DNA of 64,000 nt from Bacteroidales bacterium. GTDB taxonomy: Bacteria; Bacteroidota; Bacteroidia; Bacteroidales; Bacteroidaceae. The stretch is from positions 21,619 through 85,618 of the forward strand of contig JAAYDO010000052.1 in the NCBI GenBank assembly GCA_012729225.1, written 5' to 3'. Below the pieces are notes generated by a model that was not told the DNA's origin, did no database searches, and saw nothing but the letters and a program-made list of their open reading frames with translations. Both the position numbers and the translations under genes were made by a program. Positions within the stretch are counted from its first letter, which is position 1. The number at the start of each line of letters is the position of its first letter. Below, in pieces: positions 8,782 to 22,789 of this stretch.

Positions 8782-8928
8782 AATTGATGAATTTTGTTGG
8801 TTATTCTTTTATAATATGACTAGCAATAATGGTGACAAAGCTTGTTGCGGCTGTCACTACAAGTTACAAATATACGGCTTTTTGGCGAGTCATAGGGCAC
8901 GCCTCACCGAAAAAAGGCATCTACAGAG

Positions 8929-9666
8929 CTAAATATTGATGTTTCCCTTGAAATAGGTCTCAATTTCGGAAGTCAATAAAGCATAATCGCGGTCATAATC
9001 CTTGATGATAAGACCATGTTCGAGCAGAGTGATGCGCGAACAAATATCTAATGTGTGTGTAAGGTTGTGGGAGGAAACAATGATGGTTGCTCCATGCTCC
9101 TTACTGTAAGTGTCGAGCAAGTATTTCATGGCCAACTGTGAACTCGGATCAAGGAAGTTGAAAGGTTCGTCGAGAATGAGGAGCATGGGATAATGAAGCA
9201 TTGCTCCAATAATGCCTACCTTCTGTTTGTTGCCCATGGAAAGATTGCGAATGAGAGTTTTCTGACCAAGAATCTCACCATTCATAAAACTGTCAAACTG
9301 AAGGAGTCTGTCGTTGAGAATCTCATCTGTAAGCCCAGATATTTTAGCCAAGAAACGGAAATACTCCTCTGGAGTGAGATAGTCAATGAGGAAACCTGCA
9401 TCTACAAATGCACCTGTGAAGGATTTCCATGATTCACTCTTGGAGGTGTCACAAGAAACAGGAATACCATCCACTACTCCATCTACGGTCACACAGCCTG
9501 TGTCGGCATGTAGAAGATCGAGGATAATACGGAAAAGTGTTGTTTTGCCTGCACCATTGTTACCTACGAGTCCTACAACTTCGCCACTATGAATGGAATA
9601 ACGGTTGATGTCAAGCGCTTTCTTCTCTCCAAATGATTTGGTTAAGTTTTCTATTGTTACATTCAT
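8929..9666 (-). CDS. ABC transporter ATP-binding protein
   Basis: GLVGNNGAGKTTLF Walker A, LSMGNKQKVGI signature, LLILDEPFNFLDP Walker B. Confidence 0.95.
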   Translation of the reverse strand: MNVTIENLTKSFGEKKALDINRYSIHSGEVVGLVGNNGAGKTTLFRIILDLLHADTGCVTVDGVVDGIPVSCDTSKSESWKSFTGAFVDAGFLIDYLTPEEYFRFLAKISGLTDEILNDRLLQFDSFMNGEILGQKTLIRNLSMGNKQKVGIIGAMLHYPMLLILDEPFNFLDPSSQLAMKYLLDTYSKEHGATIIVSSHNLTHTLDICSRITLLEHGLIIKDYDRDYALLTSEIETYFKGNINI

Positions 9667-9670
9667 CTGA

Positions 9671-11179
9671 TCATCTTGAATTTCTGAAGCCTTCCATATT
9701 GGAATATCTACGTTTCATAAATCTCTTATATATTTGGCGAAGCCACAGGGGATGTGTGACTGTTCCTATAACTCCTATAACTATCATGGCGAGAGCAGCC
9801 ACGTGTTCGTCAAAACACTGGATAAGGGCATACATGACAAGCATGGGGAAGAAGAGGGCTGCTGCCGATACAAGCATTTGCATCTTCGTATCACGACCAC
9901 TTCGGGTGATCTTCTCATTGAGGTGAATAGTGGTGTCATTGTAGGCTGCAAGCTGAAAAAGGAATGGAAACACTGCTCCAGAGGTGAAGAATAGGCACCC
10001 AAAGGCTGTTGCAAGAGTAATTTTTCCCTCTGATACAGGAAGTAAGGAGAAAGCAAAGGGAATGAGCAACATGAAACACTGAAAGTAATACTTTGCCCTG
10101 AAAAGGGACAGGACTGTCTCTTTACGTACCATGAGACCATCAATATAGTTGCCTTCAGCACACATAATAGTGGTGAGGGTCATCACACCAAGACATGTGA
10201 AGCAGTACACACATACAAATACTCGCATGAAGACCATGTCATCGTAGATGCCTGTGAAGGAGAAGAGTCCACAAAGCAAGAGCATGCAGAGAGAACCCGT
10301 AATGAATTGTTTGCGCATTACAAGATTACGCCACACCGACTTGAGTTCAAGCTTGAGATATTCTCCAATCAAACCAAACCTGTCGAGAAAGACCATATTG
10401 TGGGTCTTGAAGAGTTTGATCATTTCCGTCTTGGCTATCTCCGCATATATAGTACCTTTCTGCATGTGATAATTGACGATGTAGAGAGGAACACCCACAG
10501 CAAAGACGATGACGAAACTCATAGGATTCCATCTACAAAAGCCTCGCATAAGGCGCATAGAACCTATGAAAGCCCACTGATGATCCATGTCATAAAAGAA
10601 CCCAAAGAAAACAAAGAGGGCTGTGAGAACAAATGGGCAAAGCAGGAAAAGGAAGTTGCGATTGATGAGAGTGCGCCACAGGAGATACCAGTAGCTATTG
10701 AGCACATACATGAGCCACCATCCAAGAATGAAGCCAACCAATCCCCAAATGCCAAAGTATTGCGGAATAGCCCGAATGCCGAATGGAATAAAGAAAAAGA
10801 ACCAGAAAAGATTATAAGGTTGGAAGCCCATACGAACCAGAAAGGTATGGAGCAAGAACTTGGTGGGGATGGGCAAAAGTTTATATTGCTTGATATTTTG
10901 TGCAGGTGTTTCCTGCATACCAAAACGTGAGATGAAGTCGAAAGAGAGAAAACCGACCATACAACCGTCAATCCAATCAAATGCTTCATAAGAGGTATTG
11001 TCAAACCAAGAAAAGGCAGAGATGCCCAGCATGATGAGATATGCAGCCCAAAAGGCGATGAAGAAGTATCCCAAAATCTTCATTGCCTTATTTTTCTCAA
11101 ACATGGGATGACGACGTGTCTGAAGGCGTTGATTGTGAGAAATCTGTTTATAGAACAACCGTATCTTGCTCAACTCCAT
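9671..11179 (-). CDS. Multi-pass membrane protein, DUF5687-like ABC permease partner
   Basis: Many hydrophobic helices; overlaps the operon of the ABC ATPase. Confidence 0.75.
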   Translation of the reverse strand: MELSKIRLFYKQISHNQRLQTRRHPMFEKNKAMKILGYFFIAFWAAYLIMLGISAFSWFDNTSYEAFDWIDGCMVGFLSFDFISRFGMQETPAQNIKQYKLLPIPTKFLLHTFLVRMGFQPYNLFWFFFFIPFGIRAIPQYFGIWGLVGFILGWWLMYVLNSYWYLLWRTLINRNFLFLLCPFVLTALFVFFGFFYDMDHQWAFIGSMRLMRGFCRWNPMSFVIVFAVGVPLYIVNYHMQKGTIYAEIAKTEMIKLFKTHNMVFLDRFGLIGEYLKLELKSVWRNLVMRKQFITGSLCMLLLCGLFSFTGIYDDMVFMRVFVCVYCFTCLGVMTLTTIMCAEGNYIDGLMVRKETVLSLFRAKYYFQCFMLLIPFAFSLLPVSEGKITLATAFGCLFFTSGAVFPFLFQLAAYNDTTIHLNEKITRSGRDTKMQMLVSAAALFFPMLVMYALIQCFDEHVAALAMIVIGVIGTVTHPLWLRQIYKRFMKRRYSNMEGFRNSR

Positions 11180-11202
11180 ATCTCTATTTCATTATTGCCT
11201 AC

Positions 11203-11808
11203 TTATCTCAAATCGACAATCTCCACATCTGGATAGTTCTTCTGATTGAACTGGAAGGTGGAAGATGTATATTTCTGATTCTTTGCGAAAGAAGTACAAC
11301 GAATAGTAGTGGTACTTCCCTTCTGAGGCGTCATTATGATGAGCGAGGGTATGTGGTTCGACTTATTGATGTGGACTGTCACCGTTTTGTAAAGTGCATC
11401 CTTCTTACCTGTGAGCAGCACTTCATAGTTCTTGCCTGTACTCTTACCCATCCTCGCTGTATAACCATTCTTATAAAAAGAGAGAAAGGAATAAGGATTC
11501 ATCTTGGCTACCGCATCAGCAGAGGGAGTGGTGACATTGACCTCTTCATTAGCCTTGACATAAGTCCACATGGTTTTGCCATCGAACCAGATGATGCTTC
11601 CACCTGTGTTGATTACAAACTTTTGCCTCTGTAACCTGATGTAGCCAGAAGAAGAACTTCCTTCTGCCTGAAAGGAAAAGCCTATTTTGACATTTCCTGC
11701 AGACTTAAGGGTTGCAGCAGCTTTGTCTAATATGGTAGTTGCATTTTGCGCTTGAAGGGTTATAGCTGCTATCAAAGCCATCAAAACGAGTGTTATCTTT
11801 TTCATCAT
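11203..11808 (-). CDS. LolA-like outer-membrane lipoprotein carrier
   Basis: Signal peptide plus FSFQAEGSSSSGYIRLQRQKFVINTGGSIIWFDGKTMWTY, a LolA-type pattern. Confidence 0.8.
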   Translation of the reverse strand: MMKKITLVLMALIAAITLQAQNATTILDKAAATLKSAGNVKIGFSFQAEGSSSSGYIRLQRQKFVINTGGSIIWFDGKTMWTYVKANEEVNVTTPSADAVAKMNPYSFLSFYKNGYTARMGKSTGKNYEVLLTGKKDALYKTVTVHINKSNHIPSLIIMTPQKGSTTTIRCTSFAKNQKYTSSTFQFNQKNYPDVEIVDLR

Positions 11809-11993
11809 ATAGAGTCTAATTTAATTATGTATCAGTTATGAACTTCTTGACATGAGTATTCATCACAAATCTTCCAACAAAGAGGAATGACGTATAACTA
11901 TCCATTAGAGAAATGACATGGCAAAAAGTTTAATGAGATAAGAATCCTTAACAATAGTGGTGTATTTAAGTTATATACAATATGACCAACCCT

Positions 11994-14561
11994 TTATAGT
12001 GTGTTGAGCAGACCTTCAAGCGTGAGAGGATCTTTGATGAGCACTTCGCGTGGCTTACTGCCCATCTGAGGTCCTACAACTCCCATCTTTTCCAACTGAT
12101 CCATAATCTTACCAGCACGATTGTATCCAATGGAATAGTTGCGCTGTATCATAGAAGTTGATCCACTCTGGTTATTAACCACAAACTTAGCAACATCACC
12201 AAACATGGGATCGAGATGACCTTTGTCCACACCACACATACCACCTCCCGCATCAGAATCCGCATCAGATACCTCTGGCAAATACATTGGATGCAGATAG
12301 GACTGCTGAGTGGCAATGTAATGGCAGATGTCGTTCACTTCTGGAGTATCGACAAATGCACACTGCACACGCACTGGTTCAGCTCCTGCCAGATAGAGCA
12401 TATCACCCTTACCTATAAGCTGATTAGCTCCAGAACGATCCAGAATCACACGTGAGTCCATCATAGAACTTACCTTAAATGCAATGCGTGTAGGGAAATT
12501 GGCCTTGATAGCACCGCTGATGATGCTGGCTTGTGGACGCTGAGTGGCAATAATCATGTGGATTCCCACTGCACGTGCCAACTGAGCAATACGACAGATA
12601 GGAAGTTCAACCTCCTTGCCTGCAGTCATGATGAGATCTCCAAACTCATCGACAATCACCACGATGTATGGCATGAATTCATGACCATTCTCTGGATTCA
12701 AACGACGATTCTTGAACATCTCGTTATATTCTTTGATGTTTCTCGCATGCGCTTTCTTCAGCATGTCATAACGAGTGTCCATTAATACACAAAGTGAGTT
12801 CAAAGTCTTCACCACTTTCTGCACATCAGTGATGATGCAATCTTCTTCTTCCTCAAGACGGGCCAAGAAATGGTTCTCTATCGGACTATACACACTAAAC
12901 TCCACCTTCTTTGGATCGACCATCACAACCTTAAGTTCAGATGGATGTTTCTTGTAGAGGAGAGAGGTGACAATAGCGTTGAGACCCACAGACTTTCCCT
13001 GGCCAGTAGCACCAGCCACAAGGAGGTGTGGAGCTTTCGCCAAATCAAACATGAACACTTCATTGCTGATGGTCTTACCTATTGCACAAGGAAGTTCCAT
13101 CTTGCTCTCCTGATAAACACGGCTATTAATCACGCTCTCCATGGAGACAATGCACTTCTTCTTGTTTGGTACTTCAATACCAATTGTTCCTTTACCTGGT
13201 ATAGGAGCAATGATACGAATTCCTTCTGCCGCAAGGGAGAGGGCTATATCGTCTTCAAGATTACGAATCTTATTGATACGTGTTCCTTCTGCAGGAACGA
13301 TCTCATAGAGTGTGATGGTAGGACCTACTGTGGCCTTGATACTTGAAATCTCCACTCCAAACTGTTTCAACACATGAATGATGCGATCTTTGTTGGCGTT
13401 CTGCTCACTCATGTCGATCTTGGGCACAGAGTCCTCCGTCTTGTCGAGAAGATTGATAGTTGGGTATTTATAATGTTCAAGATCAAGTTTTGGGTCGTAT
13501 GGAGTATTGATGTCACCACGCTCTATCTCTCCACTACCCTTTTCTGTCTGCCTTACCTCCACATTCATATCTTGTCCTGCACTGATTTGAACACCAGTCA
13601 TCTCTCTTAGATTGATGTTGAGTACATCACCATCCACTGATGACCCGTCATCGTTATCATCTATCTCATCATCGGTACTTCCTATATCACCATGGCCTAT
13701 TTCACCAAAATTCACCACATTGGTTGCCTCTTCATCCTCATTCTCTGTTGCATGGTCTATCATATCGTCAGTAAAGGCATCTTTATCATTGATAGCCTCC
13801 ATATCTACTTCGTCGTCTTCCATATCCTCATCATCCATTTCTTCATCATCGTCGTTATCATCTCTATTAACAAAACGTTTGAGCCTTTCAGGATTCATCT
13901 TATTAATAAAATTCATCCTAAAAGCGTTTCGAATAATCTCTATGGTTTTGGCACTGAGATAAATAAGATAAAGAATCGCATAAATAGCTAAAGCCGCAAA
14001 TAAGCCTGGCATACCAACCAAAGCGATAAGATGATTCACCACATTAATACCATGATTACCACCAAGTTTCACGAAAGAGCCCTCGAAGTATGGGAAAAGG
14101 TTGCCAAAAGCCGCCAAGAAAACACTCACCCACAACATGAGGAGAGTGAACAGGATAAACTTACGCACCAAAGTGAACTTAAAGATGCGCATCAATCTCA
14201 AACCGAGAATGACAAGATATGGAGGAATGATGAATGAAGCCAAGCCAAACAGGTCATTGAGGAAGAAGAATGCAGCAATAGCACCCCAAGAGCCACAGAC
14301 ATTCTTGTAGCGAAGTGTTTTATTGAATGGGTCAGCGCACTTGTCGAGCAAACTATAATCTGTCTCACCCGTGAAGAGATAAGAAACGAATGCCGCCAGA
14401 AGAAAAAAGGCAACAATGACAATACACAGACCTACACAGAATGAGAAAGTCTCCCATTTGCCAAAGCCCGCAAAGAAATCGCTTGCCGACAATTTTTCCT
14501 TTTGTGCGGCTGCATACTTATTTTTCTTGTTTTTTTTTGATTTACTCTTTTGAGTTTTCAT
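11994..14561 (-). CDS. ftsK: DNA translocase FtsK
   Basis: N-terminal TM segments, acidic linker, PHLLVAGATGQGKSVGLNAI Walker A, VVIVDEFGDLIMTAGKEVE, C-terminal gamma domain. Confidence 0.95.
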   Translation of the reverse strand: MKTQKSKSKKNKKNKYAAAQKEKLSASDFFAGFGKWETFSFCVGLCIVIVAFFLLAAFVSYLFTGETDYSLLDKCADPFNKTLRYKNVCGSWGAIAAFFFLNDLFGLASFIIPPYLVILGLRLMRIFKFTLVRKFILFTLLMLWVSVFLAAFGNLFPYFEGSFVKLGGNHGINVVNHLIALVGMPGLFAALAIYAILYLIYLSAKTIEIIRNAFRMNFINKMNPERLKRFVNRDDNDDDEEMDDEDMEDDEVDMEAINDKDAFTDDMIDHATENEDEEATNVVNFGEIGHGDIGSTDDEIDDNDDGSSVDGDVLNINLREMTGVQISAGQDMNVEVRQTEKGSGEIERGDINTPYDPKLDLEHYKYPTINLLDKTEDSVPKIDMSEQNANKDRIIHVLKQFGVEISSIKATVGPTITLYEIVPAEGTRINKIRNLEDDIALSLAAEGIRIIAPIPGKGTIGIEVPNKKKCIVSMESVINSRVYQESKMELPCAIGKTISNEVFMFDLAKAPHLLVAGATGQGKSVGLNAIVTSLLYKKHPSELKVVMVDPKKVEFSVYSPIENHFLARLEEEEDCIITDVQKVVKTLNSLCVLMDTRYDMLKKAHARNIKEYNEMFKNRRLNPENGHEFMPYIVVIVDEFGDLIMTAGKEVELPICRIAQLARAVGIHMIIATQRPQASIISGAIKANFPTRIAFKVSSMMDSRVILDRSGANQLIGKGDMLYLAGAEPVRVQCAFVDTPEVNDICHYIATQQSYLHPMYLPEVSDADSDAGGGMCGVDKGHLDPMFGDVAKFVVNNQSGSTSMIQRNYSIGYNRAGKIMDQLEKMGVVGPQMGSKPREVLIKDPLTLEGLLNTL

Positions 14562-14668
14562 TCGTCACATCAAATGAATGATCAATTAGAAAGTTTTGCA
14601 AAGGTAATATTTAATATGTATAAAAACAAATAAAAATATTGATTTTTTCACATTTGAAACTCACGAAC

Positions 14669-16000
14669 CTATTTCTCTTCACTTTTGGAATCAGTATGAG
14701 ATACTACTATTTTCTCCAAAGCCCTTAAAGATTTGCCTCTATTCAATTTGAAATAAGTCTCACGCAGACCTTCCAACCAGAGTTCCTGACGGTTTTCGTC
14801 AAATTTACGAGCATGCTCATAAGCCTCGCATGACTTCAAATAAAGTTCATTAATCTCTGCCTTTCTTTTAGCATAAGTAGGGTCAGAAAGTGAAAGGTTG
14901 AATAGAGCATACGCCTGATGTGCGTCATGGAGATAGATGTCACCTATAGCAGAATGGGCTTCAGCGTCATCAGCTTGAATTTCCACACATTTCTGAAAAG
15001 AAACAAGTGCCCTGGCATAGTCATTCATGAGCAACTGCTCTTTACCTGCCATATACCAATAGTCACGTTTCTCTGGATAAAGTTCTGTCATTCGCAACAC
15101 TTTCTCAAGAGCACGGTCATATTGCTGAAGATCATTATAATGTTTGGTCAAGGTCGCAAAGAAATACTCGGTCTCTGGATAAGACTCAAAACCTTGTTCA
15201 AGAAGCCAGACCATCTGGGTGGTATCTTTCTGCTCAGAGGCAGACTTTGCTCCTATCTCAATCAACTGAGGACGAAGTGATGAATCCTTAAGACTTTCAA
15301 TTAAGTATGTATTAACACCTTGATAGTTACTTGAACCGTATGCACTCAACACAGAGAGTACGGACACTTCAGTCCTATCATCAGGATCTTGGATAATGGT
15401 TATATCTTTTGAACCCAGAAAAACATCACTTTCCTTCGTCTTTATATACATGTCGAAAAAACGAAATGCCTGAGCATAGTTTTTCTTCTTGTAATGAAAC
15501 TTACCTGCACTAAGCATGTTGTTGCGATAAGGCAAGAGTGTCAATCCTATCCCCTTACGGAATTTGGGTGAAGCGTTCTTACCTTCCTTCAACTTATGGT
15601 TCAAAGAAATGCGTTCCACGCTATCACACTGTTCTCCCGTCACATAGAGCTCATATATATAATTGAAGAAACTTACGGTATCAGGTCTTTGATTGAGGTA
15701 TATCTTTCTGTTCTCCGCACCAATCAATTCATTCACAGCATCCATCTTGTAGCGATAAATCTGCGGATCAGCAGCTGCTTCAGGATGATTCTGAATGGCA
15801 TCAGCAACAACTTTACGCGCCTGCACAAAGTTTTTATCCTTCATGCTGGTACGATAAGATTTCACCACACTGCTCCGTTTGTAAGATGGTTTCTCATCAC
15901 CCTTTTGTGGTAAATGGAACAGTGGTATTAAAAGGAAAAACAATAATATGAATTGGGTCAAAATATGATACCTTATATAATAAAAGAAGGAATGGCCCAT
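14669..16000 (-). CDS. Tetratricopeptide-repeat membrane-anchored protein
   Basis: N-terminal TM and TPR-like helices (YARALVSFQKCVEIQADDAEAHSAIGDIYL). Confidence 0.75.
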   Translation of the reverse strand: MGHSFFYYIRYHILTQFILLFFLLIPLFHLPQKGDEKPSYKRSSVVKSYRTSMKDKNFVQARKVVADAIQNHPEAAADPQIYRYKMDAVNELIGAENRKIYLNQRPDTVSFFNYIYELYVTGEQCDSVERISLNHKLKEGKNASPKFRKGIGLTLLPYRNNMLSAGKFHYKKKNYAQAFRFFDMYIKTKESDVFLGSKDITIIQDPDDRTEVSVLSVLSAYGSSNYQGVNTYLIESLKDSSLRPQLIEIGAKSASEQKDTTQMVWLLEQGFESYPETEYFFATLTKHYNDLQQYDRALEKVLRMTELYPEKRDYWYMAGKEQLLMNDYARALVSFQKCVEIQADDAEAHSAIGDIYLHDAHQAYALFNLSLSDPTYAKRKAEINELYLKSCEAYEHARKFDENRQELWLEGLRETYFKLNRGKSLRALEKIVVSHTDSKSEEK

Positions 16001-16033
16001 CCAACGAAGGACAGGCCAAACCCTATCATTTAA

Positions 16034-18619
16034 TTAGTTAAACCACTTTACATAACAGAAGTCCTGACGGTGTGGCAGATCCTCATTCTTTGGGAACATG
16101 CGATATGCCACCTTGAAACTTCCAGCCGTAGGAATCATGTGAGTACCCTCAAATGTGTAAAGGTTACCCTCACGCTTAACCACCTGAAGAGGTTCTACTT
16201 GACTGACATGCTCACGACCGTCCTCGTCCTTATATACTGTGACGAGTTCCACACCAATAGCATCGTCAAGTCCTTGTTCATCCAAAACATAGCGAACGGT
16301 GTACTTCCGACCAGAGAGAACGTCTCCCTTGAGCATATCCTCTTCCTTCTCACAAGAAACCACGTTGATGTTGCCCCAACGAGAAGCCACAAGTTCTTTC
16401 CATGCTGCAATCTCCTTTGCTTTCTTGAAGTTGTCGGCAAAGAGTACTTTGCGACGCTCTGCCAATGGGCTATAGAACTTTGTAAAATAATCATCAAGCT
16501 GACGCTTCATCGTGTAGTGAGGAGCAATCTGAGCGATTGAGTTCTTTACAGTCTGAATCCAGCCCTCAGAGTAGCCCTTGGAATTGCGAGCATAGTAGAG
16601 TGGAAGGATGTCATTCTCAAGAAGAGAATAGATAGTAGCAGCATCAAGTTGATCCTGCTGTTCCTGATTCTGGAATGTACGCTTCTCTGTAAGCGCCCAT
16701 CCTGCACCTTCACGATAGCCTTCAAGCCACCAGCCATCAAGTACAGATAGATTGACAACACCATTCATAAGTGCCTTCTCTCCTGATGTACCTGAAGCCT
16801 CAAGCGGACGAGTTGGGGTATTCATCCAAATATCCACGCCCGTCACAAGACGGCGAGCCAACTTCATGTCATAGTTCTCAAGGAAGATAATTTTACCCAA
16901 AAACTCTGGACGACGACTTATCTCATATATCTTCTTAATCAGACCTTGACCTGCACCATCTGCAGGGTGAGCCTTGCCAGCAAAGAGGAACTGTACTGGA
17001 TAGTTAGGATTATTGACAATCTTGGCCAATCGATCAAGATCGGAGAAGAGCAGATGCGCACGCTTGTAGGTTGCAAAACGACGAGCAAAACCAATTGTCA
17101 GTGCATTTGGATTGATCTTCTCAACGATAGAAACTATACGTGAAGGATCGCCCTGATGCTTCAGCCAATCCTCCTTAAACGCCTTCTTAATATACTCGAT
17201 GAGTTTAGCCTTGAGAGCCAAACGAGTATTCCATATTTCCTGATCTGGCACATTATAGATGGCTTCCCATATCTTCTCATTTGACTGATCCTCAAGGAAA
17301 GACTTGGCAAAGTTCTTAGCATATACAGCCTTCCACTCAGATGCAGTCCATGTTGGCATGTGAACACCATTGGTCACATAGCCCACGTTATCCAACTCCT
17401 CGGGGAAGTACCCCTTCCAAATACCATTAAACATGTCCTTAGAAACCTTACCGTGAAGCCAGCTTACGCCATTCACCCAAGAACAAGTGTTGCAAGCAAA
17501 GGTGGACATACAGAAACGTTCACCCTTGTCTTCTGGATTTACACGACCCATTCCTACAAATTCATCCCAACTGATGCCAAGTTTCTCTGGATAAGCACCC
17601 ATGTACTTGCCGAAGAGAGACTCGTTAAAATAGTCGTGTCCTGCAGGTACAGGAGTGTGGACTGTATAAAGAGATGAGGTACGAACAACCTCAAGAGCCT
17701 GATTGAACGACAAACCGCTCTCCACATATTCCACAAGACGCTGAACATTTGCCAAGGCAGCATGACCCTCGTTGCAGTGATAGATATCTTTCTTGATGCC
17801 AAGCTTGTTGAGAAGCAACATACCACCAATACCGAGGAGAATCTCCTGCTTCAAACGGTTCTCCCAGTCACCACCATAGAGAGCGTGAGTGATAGAACGG
17901 TCATATTCAGAGTTCATGTTGTTATCTGTATCAAGGAGATAAAGCTTTACACGACCCACATTCACGCGCCAAACGAGTGCATGAACAGTGTAGTTATTGT
18001 AAGGAACATCCACTATCACCTGATTTCCTTCAGCATCAAGTTCACGTTCAATAGGAAGAGTTGGGAACACCTGAGCCTCGTAGTTCGCTACCTGCTGACC
18101 CTCCATTGAGAGGGTCTGAGTAAAATAACCATAGCGATAAAGAAAACCAACAGCACAGAAATCTATGTTAGAATCTGAAGCCTCTTTTACATAGTCGCCA
18201 GCAAGAATTCCCAGACCACCAGAATAAATCTTCAGCACATGGTTGAGACCATACTCCATACAGAGATATGCCACAGAAGGACGCTTCCTGTCTGGCTCAA
18301 CATCCATATATGTGCGGAAATCCTTATATATTGCGTTAATACGATCGATAATATTCTTGTCTGAGGCAATCTCCTTCATTTTATCGTGATTCATGCTGCC
18401 AAGAAACAGCACAGGATTCTGCTGTGTTTCGTGCCAAAGCTTAGCATCCATATCATTAAAGATATGACTAACTTCGTTATTCCATGACCACCAAAGGTTA
18501 TGTGCTATCTCGTCCAGAGGTTTGAGCGCATCTGGCACAGAAGAGCGCACACTAATCTCGCGCCAATTTGGCACATTAGCATTACTTGCTTGAATTCTCA
18601 TAGTTTTATTAATCTGCAT
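16034..18619 (-). CDS. glgP: Alpha-glucan (glycogen) phosphorylase
   Basis: [45 protein letters not shown] motifs of GT35. Confidence 0.93.
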   Translation of the reverse strand: MQINKTMRIQASNANVPNWREISVRSSVPDALKPLDEIAHNLWWSWNNEVSHIFNDMDAKLWHETQQNPVLFLGSMNHDKMKEIASDKNIIDRINAIYKDFRTYMDVEPDRKRPSVAYLCMEYGLNHVLKIYSGGLGILAGDYVKEASDSNIDFCAVGFLYRYGYFTQTLSMEGQQVANYEAQVFPTLPIERELDAEGNQVIVDVPYNNYTVHALVWRVNVGRVKLYLLDTDNNMNSEYDRSITHALYGGDWENRLKQEILLGIGGMLLLNKLGIKKDIYHCNEGHAALANVQRLVEYVESGLSFNQALEVVRTSSLYTVHTPVPAGHDYFNESLFGKYMGAYPEKLGISWDEFVGMGRVNPEDKGERFCMSTFACNTCSWVNGVSWLHGKVSKDMFNGIWKGYFPEELDNVGYVTNGVHMPTWTASEWKAVYAKNFAKSFLEDQSNEKIWEAIYNVPDQEIWNTRLALKAKLIEYIKKAFKEDWLKHQGDPSRIVSIVEKINPNALTIGFARRFATYKRAHLLFSDLDRLAKIVNNPNYPVQFLFAGKAHPADGAGQGLIKKIYEISRRPEFLGKIIFLENYDMKLARRLVTGVDIWMNTPTRPLEASGTSGEKALMNGVVNLSVLDGWWLEGYREGAGWALTEKRTFQNQEQQDQLDAATIYSLLENDILPLYYARNSKGYSEGWIQTVKNSIAQIAPHYTMKRQLDDYFTKFYSPLAERRKVLFADNFKKAKEIAAWKELVASRWGNINVVSCEKEEDMLKGDVLSGRKYTVRYVLDEQGLDDAIGVELVTVYKDEDGREHVSQVEPLQVVKREGNLYTFEGTHMIPTAGSFKVAYRMFPKNEDLPHRQDFCYVKWFN

Positions 18620-18629
18620 TATATAATAA

Positions 18630-20303
18630 TTAGTTCATTCTCTCATCACGTTTTGACAATGCCTTTTGATAAGCCTCATAATAATAGCGAATAAAGTGCT
18701 TCCAAAGGGCTTTCTCTGCCAACTTTTCAGCATTCTTGCGAGCAGCACTCACCTGTTTCTTGTCAAATTTGGTGAACTGAAGAATTGTGTCGCGAATGCC
18801 ATCGCTAACCTCATCAAAATTGTAGTCTGAACGATGTATGGTTTTCACACCATCTATTATTTCACTATCCCCACCCTTCAGGCTATTAGCCCACAGTCCA
18901 AAACCTGCAAGGTCGGTGGTGATACAAGGCACATGAAAGGCCACAGATTCTGCTGGCGTGTAGCCCCAAGGCTCATAATAGGAAGGAAAGACTGTCAAGT
19001 CATTTCCAATAAGCAAATCATAGTAGTGCTTATTGAAAATTCCGTCATTGCCATCCAGATAACATGGAACAAAAATCATCTTCACCTTATCTTCCGGCAG
19101 GTTGCGAATGCCAAGCCAACTCATCTGTCCAAGCACCTTATCACTTTCCTGCTCGTGAAGCACATGCGTGATGCGTGGATCGCCAACAGGCGTATCGGAT
19201 GGACAATCACTTTTCAAGGCCTCTTTCAAATCCTCACGTGCCTCCTTCATCCAAGCAGGAACCATTACAAATGCCAAAATATTCTTTTCCAGACGGTTAT
19301 CCCAACGAAGACGGTTCAGAGCATCAACAAACACATTGATACCTTTATTTTGATATTCATAGCGTCCGCCTGTGCTCACAATGAGGGTATCATCATCAAG
19401 ATTTGAACCCATCAAAGTGTTAGCCACATTCAAGAGGATTTCGCGCGCCTCTTTTCTGGCCTTATTGAAACGTACAGCCTTTGGCACAAAATCATTTTCA
19501 AAACCATTCATCAGAATCTCGTCAGCAGGCTTATTGAGTAGATGAGCACATTCCTTACCAGTGATTTCGCTCACTGTGGTGAAGCAATCTACATTCCAAG
19601 CAGCCTGTTTTTCCACGGAATGCTTTGCTTCCACATTCAGTTCTTGAGCCATCTGATCCCCATTATAGGCATAGAGATAGTCATAGAGAGGTTTGTTGTT
19701 GGCTGCAATGGAACGACCGATAGTCGTAGCATGAGTGGTAAAGATTGTTGCCACCTCTGGCACAAAATGCTTCAAGTAAAGTGCAGCCAAACAAGTTTGC
19801 CATTCATGAGCCTGAAAAACCACATTGTCATCTTGAGTCAGTTCAAAGAAACGATAGAAACTCTCCACCACCTTACCTGCACTCCAAGAAAACATAAGGC
19901 TCTCATCATAATCACCGTATGAATGGAGTGAATTCACCCTGAACTGTTCCCATGCCCAACCAAAGATTTCATTTCTTTGTTCAAAGAAAGGTTTGAAGTC
20001 CACCAAAATTGCGATGGGCTCACCTGGCACCGCCCAGCGTCCCACACGAAACCTCAAGCCTTCTTTTTCACAGGCACTCTTGCGCCATTTGGCCAATAGT
20101 GTCTTACTTTCTTTGAAAAGAGGATTCTTACTTCCTTCCCAAAAATCAGGACCGACAAAGAACACCTTGTCATGAAGTTTTTCTTGCAGAGTTTTTGCTC
20201 TGGTGGACAAGACTGTGTATATGCCACCAACCTTATTGCAGACCTCCCAACTTGACTCAAATATATATTGTGGTTCTCGTGTCTTTTTAGCCATAATTAC
20301 CAA
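18630..20303 (-). CDS. Glycogen synthase, GT3-like
   Basis: [53 protein letters not shown]. Confidence 0.9.
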   Translation of the reverse strand: MVIMAKKTREPQYIFESSWEVCNKVGGIYTVLSTRAKTLQEKLHDKVFFVGPDFWEGSKNPLFKESKTLLAKWRKSACEKEGLRFRVGRWAVPGEPIAILVDFKPFFEQRNEIFGWAWEQFRVNSLHSYGDYDESLMFSWSAGKVVESFYRFFELTQDDNVVFQAHEWQTCLAALYLKHFVPEVATIFTTHATTIGRSIAANNKPLYDYLYAYNGDQMAQELNVEAKHSVEKQAAWNVDCFTTVSEITGKECAHLLNKPADEILMNGFENDFVPKAVRFNKARKEAREILLNVANTLMGSNLDDDTLIVSTGGRYEYQNKGINVFVDALNRLRWDNRLEKNILAFVMVPAWMKEAREDLKEALKSDCPSDTPVGDPRITHVLHEQESDKVLGQMSWLGIRNLPEDKVKMIFVPCYLDGNDGIFNKHYYDLLIGNDLTVFPSYYEPWGYTPAESVAFHVPCITTDLAGFGLWANSLKGGDSEIIDGVKTIHRSDYNFDEVSDGIRDTILQFTKFDKKQVSAARKNAEKLAEKALWKHFIRYYYEAYQKALSKRDERMN

Positions 20304-20605
20304 GAAAAAAGTTTTTCCTTAAAATAAAACTGATTGCAAAGTTACTCATTTATTTCTATTTATGAAATTTTCAGAAGAAAAATAACGACTTATAAACGCG
20401 GAAAGAAGTGCTTAATACAAATCATCGTCCAAATCGTCATTTCAACATGACACATCAATGTACGAACCTTCATAAGTTCATCAAAATGAACATGTAGCAT
20501 CGGGGTATGCAAATTCTTTTCCGAGGCATAAACATGTATTTTCTCCCCTTCTCACTTTCAAAGATCAAAACAGGATTAGTAGAATCTTCAAACCCACATC
20601 AAATC

Positions 20606-22621
<2,016 letters not shown>

Positions 22622-22712
22622 TTATTGATCTGTATGGAAACTTGACAAAGTTAGTGAAAATGAATGAAAGGAAGGAATAAAATCTAAAAAAAATTCGTTT
22701 ACCCATGAAAAG

Positions 22713-22748
22713 AAAAAAGCACTTGCTCCTTTTCAGAAGAACAAGTGC
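22713..22748 (-). terminator. Intrinsic terminator of asnA
   Basis: Minus strand GCACTTG...CAAGTGC followed by TTTTTTC. Confidence 0.8.
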
Positions 22749-22789
22749 CCATCGACAGGTTATTTAAGTTTTAGATTAGATGCTCATTT

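Noticed and set aside
8862-8928. Riboswitch (for example cobalamin) upstream of the methylmalonyl-CoA operon
   Set aside because: No B12-box-like conserved core recognised; the GGCTTTTTGGCGAG...CGCCTCACCGAAAAAAGGC segment looks more like an imperfect terminator for the neighbouring ABC genes.
13612-13962. 116-aa Ser-rich plus-strand ORF inside ftsK
   Set aside because: Antisense of the FtsK acidic Asp/Glu linker, which reads as Ser/Ile on the other strand.
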